Origin: Candidatus Omnitrophota bacterium
GTDB lineage: Bacteria > Omnitrophota > Koll11 > Gygaellales > JAQTUY01
Length of the DNA: 6,324 nucleotides
Direction: 5' to 3'
Assembly (NCBI GenBank): GCA_028707105.1
Contig: JAQTUY010000095.1
Location: 1 to 6,324 of the forward strand
The notes under the pieces are model-generated. The model saw only the letters and a program-made list of their open reading frames with translations. It was not told where the DNA came from and searched no databases. A program made the position numbers and the translations under genes. The first letter of the stretch is position 1. The number at the start of each line of letters is the position of its first letter. Positions 5,231 through 6,324 of this stretch are shown here, piece after piece.

Positions 5231-6324
5231 GGGGTTAAGCACTCCTTGTAGAGGTCCTCTGTCTGGCAAACCATAAGGTCCTGTGAAAAGTTATTTTCAA
5301 TAAAAGACCGGGCGCTCCGTCCGAACTTTTCCGCCTTATCTTTATCTTTCAGTAATTCTACAATAGCCGCGGCTAATCCGTCAACATCCTTAGGGAGGAC
5401 CAGCCTGCCGCTTTCCCCATCCCTGACCAGGACGTTCAATCCTCCGATATTGGATGCTACCACTGCCAGGCCGGCCGCCTGAGCCTCCATTACCGCCAGC
5501 CCCAGGCCCTCCTGCAGGGAAGGCATGACGAAAACATCCATGACCGGCAATATCTTTGCCGTATCATCCACCGCGTAGATGAATTTAACGCTCTTCCCAA
5601 GCTTAAATTCATCTGCCAACTTTAATAACTTGTCTTTTTCCCTGCCGTCGCCGACTATCAACAATTGGGCCCCGGGCAGCTGCTCTAAGACTTTTTTCAT
5701 TGCCTCAAGCAAATAACAATGCCCTTTGACATCCGAGAGCCTGGCGATTATTCCGGCAACCGGGCCCTGGGTTAAACCCAGGCGCGTTTTTTCCCGCCCC
5801 TTATCAGTCGATTGCCGGTTCTTGAACCTGTCTATCTCTATCCCGTTATATATCAGCTTCACTTTTTCTTGAGGCACGCCAAAATCCAGAAGAAGATGCT
5901 GCTTTACGGGCTCGCTGATCGCGATGACTCGATGTCCCCATAAAGGAAGAAATCTTCTGCCCGGGCTTTTTTTAAAATAACCGTGGCAGGTAGTGACATA
6001 GGGGATACCCGAGAATTTGGATAACGTCCCCGATATGACCTGGGTCACGCGGGTGTTGGCGTGCATTATATCTATCTTATTTTCTTTTATGACCTTATTC
6101 AGTTTCAGGCAGCTGATCATGACATTAGGATGTAATTCGTTTTTTATCTTGACCGGGACAGGGATAAACTCCATGCCGGCTTCTTTAAACTTTGGCGCGA
6201 GCTCTCCGCCCGAAGAAGCCAGATATACCTTGTGGCCGCGGCAGACCAAGCCCTTGCCCAGGGATAAAAGATAACTGCTTATCCCACCGACATTAAGATG
6301 GTTACTAAGGAATAAAATATTCAT
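5227..6324 (-). CDS. Family 4 glycosyltransferase (GT-B fold, LPS core / cell-surface glycan type)
   Basis: This is a retaining glycosyltransferase predicted to add a sugar to the LPS core or another surface glycan in the cytoplasm or at the inner membrane. The 365 residues give the usual length for one GT4 enzyme. NVGGISSYLLSLGKGL (11-26) is the N-terminal glycine loop, after the first strand MNILFLSNH. MHANTRVTQ (87-95) and TTCHGYFK (111-118) belong to the N-terminal acceptor domain. AISEPVKQHL (135-144) and IYNGIEIDRF (158-167) mark the domain crossover. ARLSDVKGH (194-202) holds the donor phosphate-binding Arg195 and Lys200, and VGDGREKDKL (224-233) follows. The E-x7-E motif is Glu272 to Glu280, in MPSLQEGLGLAVMEA (267-281). 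The ATG is the last codon of the window and the N-terminus fits the family, so the gene is probably complete, but its ribosome site and promoter are not visible. Donor and acceptor cannot be read from sequence. Its TGA overlaps the next ATG. Confidence 0.9.
   Translation of the reverse strand: MNILFLSNHLNVGGISSYLLSLGKGLVCRGHKVYLASSGGELAPKFKEAGMEFIPVPVKIKNELHPNVMISCLKLNKVIKENKIDIMHANTRVTQVISGTLSKFSGIPYVTTCHGYFKKSPGRRFLPLWGHRVIAISEPVKQHLLLDFGVPQEKVKLIYNGIEIDRFKNRQSTDKGREKTRLGLTQGPVAGIIARLSDVKGHCYLLEAMKKVLEQLPGAQLLIVGDGREKDKLLKLADEFKLGKSVKFIYAVDDTAKILPVMDVFVMPSLQEGLGLAVMEAQAAGLAVVASNIGGLNVLVRDGESGRLVLPKDVDGLAAAIVELLKDKDKAEKFGRSARSFIENNFSQDLMVCQTEDLYKECLTP
5242..5247 (-). promoter_or_regulatory. 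Ribosome binding site that decides the start of the single-domain family 9 glycosyltransferase
   Basis: AAGGAG on the minus strand is 11 bases before the ATG at 5230 and 17 before the ATG at 5224. It lies downstream of the more distal ATG at 5269, so it cannot serve that codon. It therefore favours 5230 over the longer frame. The site lies inside the last codons of the upstream glycosyltransferase gene. Confidence 0.6.

Noticed and set aside
5231..5269. The longer N-terminus of the single-domain family 9 enzyme, starting at the ATG at 5269
   Set aside because: The extra 13 residues are encoded by the end of the upstream gene in another frame and precede the ribosome site. They are not family-like.

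Overview
The window is a gene-dense stretch of one bacterial lipopolysaccharide (LPS) core and inner-core sugar cluster. All six genes lie on the minus strand, so transcription runs from the right edge to the left edge. There is almost no non-coding DNA: the largest gap between genes is 14 bases. No RNA gene, mobile element, CRISPR array or real terminator was found. The Kdo and heptose genes indicate a Gram-negative (diderm) bacterium. The gene style (paired family 9 glycosyltransferases with cysteine-rich tails, a stand-alone heptose kinase, and kdsB next door) resembles uncultured diderm lineages such as Omnitrophota or some Desulfobacterota/Geobacter-like bacteria. That placement is an inference from general impression, not from a search.

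In transcription order the genes are: (1) a GT-B family 4 glycosyltransferase (6324-5227), whose ATG is the last codon of the window; (2) a single-domain family 9 glycosyltransferase resembling LPS heptosyltransferases (5230-4205); (3) a 680-residue protein that is two family 9 glycosyltransferases fused head to tail (4201-2159); (4) an uncharacterised 316-residue protein with local resemblance to the deoxyhypusine synthase / LOR-SDH NAD-binding fold (2162-1212); (5) a PfkB-type D-glycero-beta-D-manno-heptose 7-phosphate kinase without the adenylyltransferase domain (1215-196); and (6) the first 60 codons of kdsB, CMP-Kdo synthetase, cut by the left edge (181-1).

The genes fit one pathway. 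KdsB activates Kdo and the kinase acts in ADP-heptose supply. The three family 9 domains are expected to transfer heptose or related sugars onto the Kdo-lipid A acceptor, and the family 4 enzyme to extend the core. Start and stop codons overlap by 4 bases at three junctions and are 3 bases apart at a fourth, which points to a translationally coupled operon. The main unknown is gene 4. It is wedged between a heptosyltransferase and the heptose kinase with overlapping codons on both sides, yet no step of the known heptose or Kdo pathway obviously needs it. It is the best candidate here for undescribed biology.
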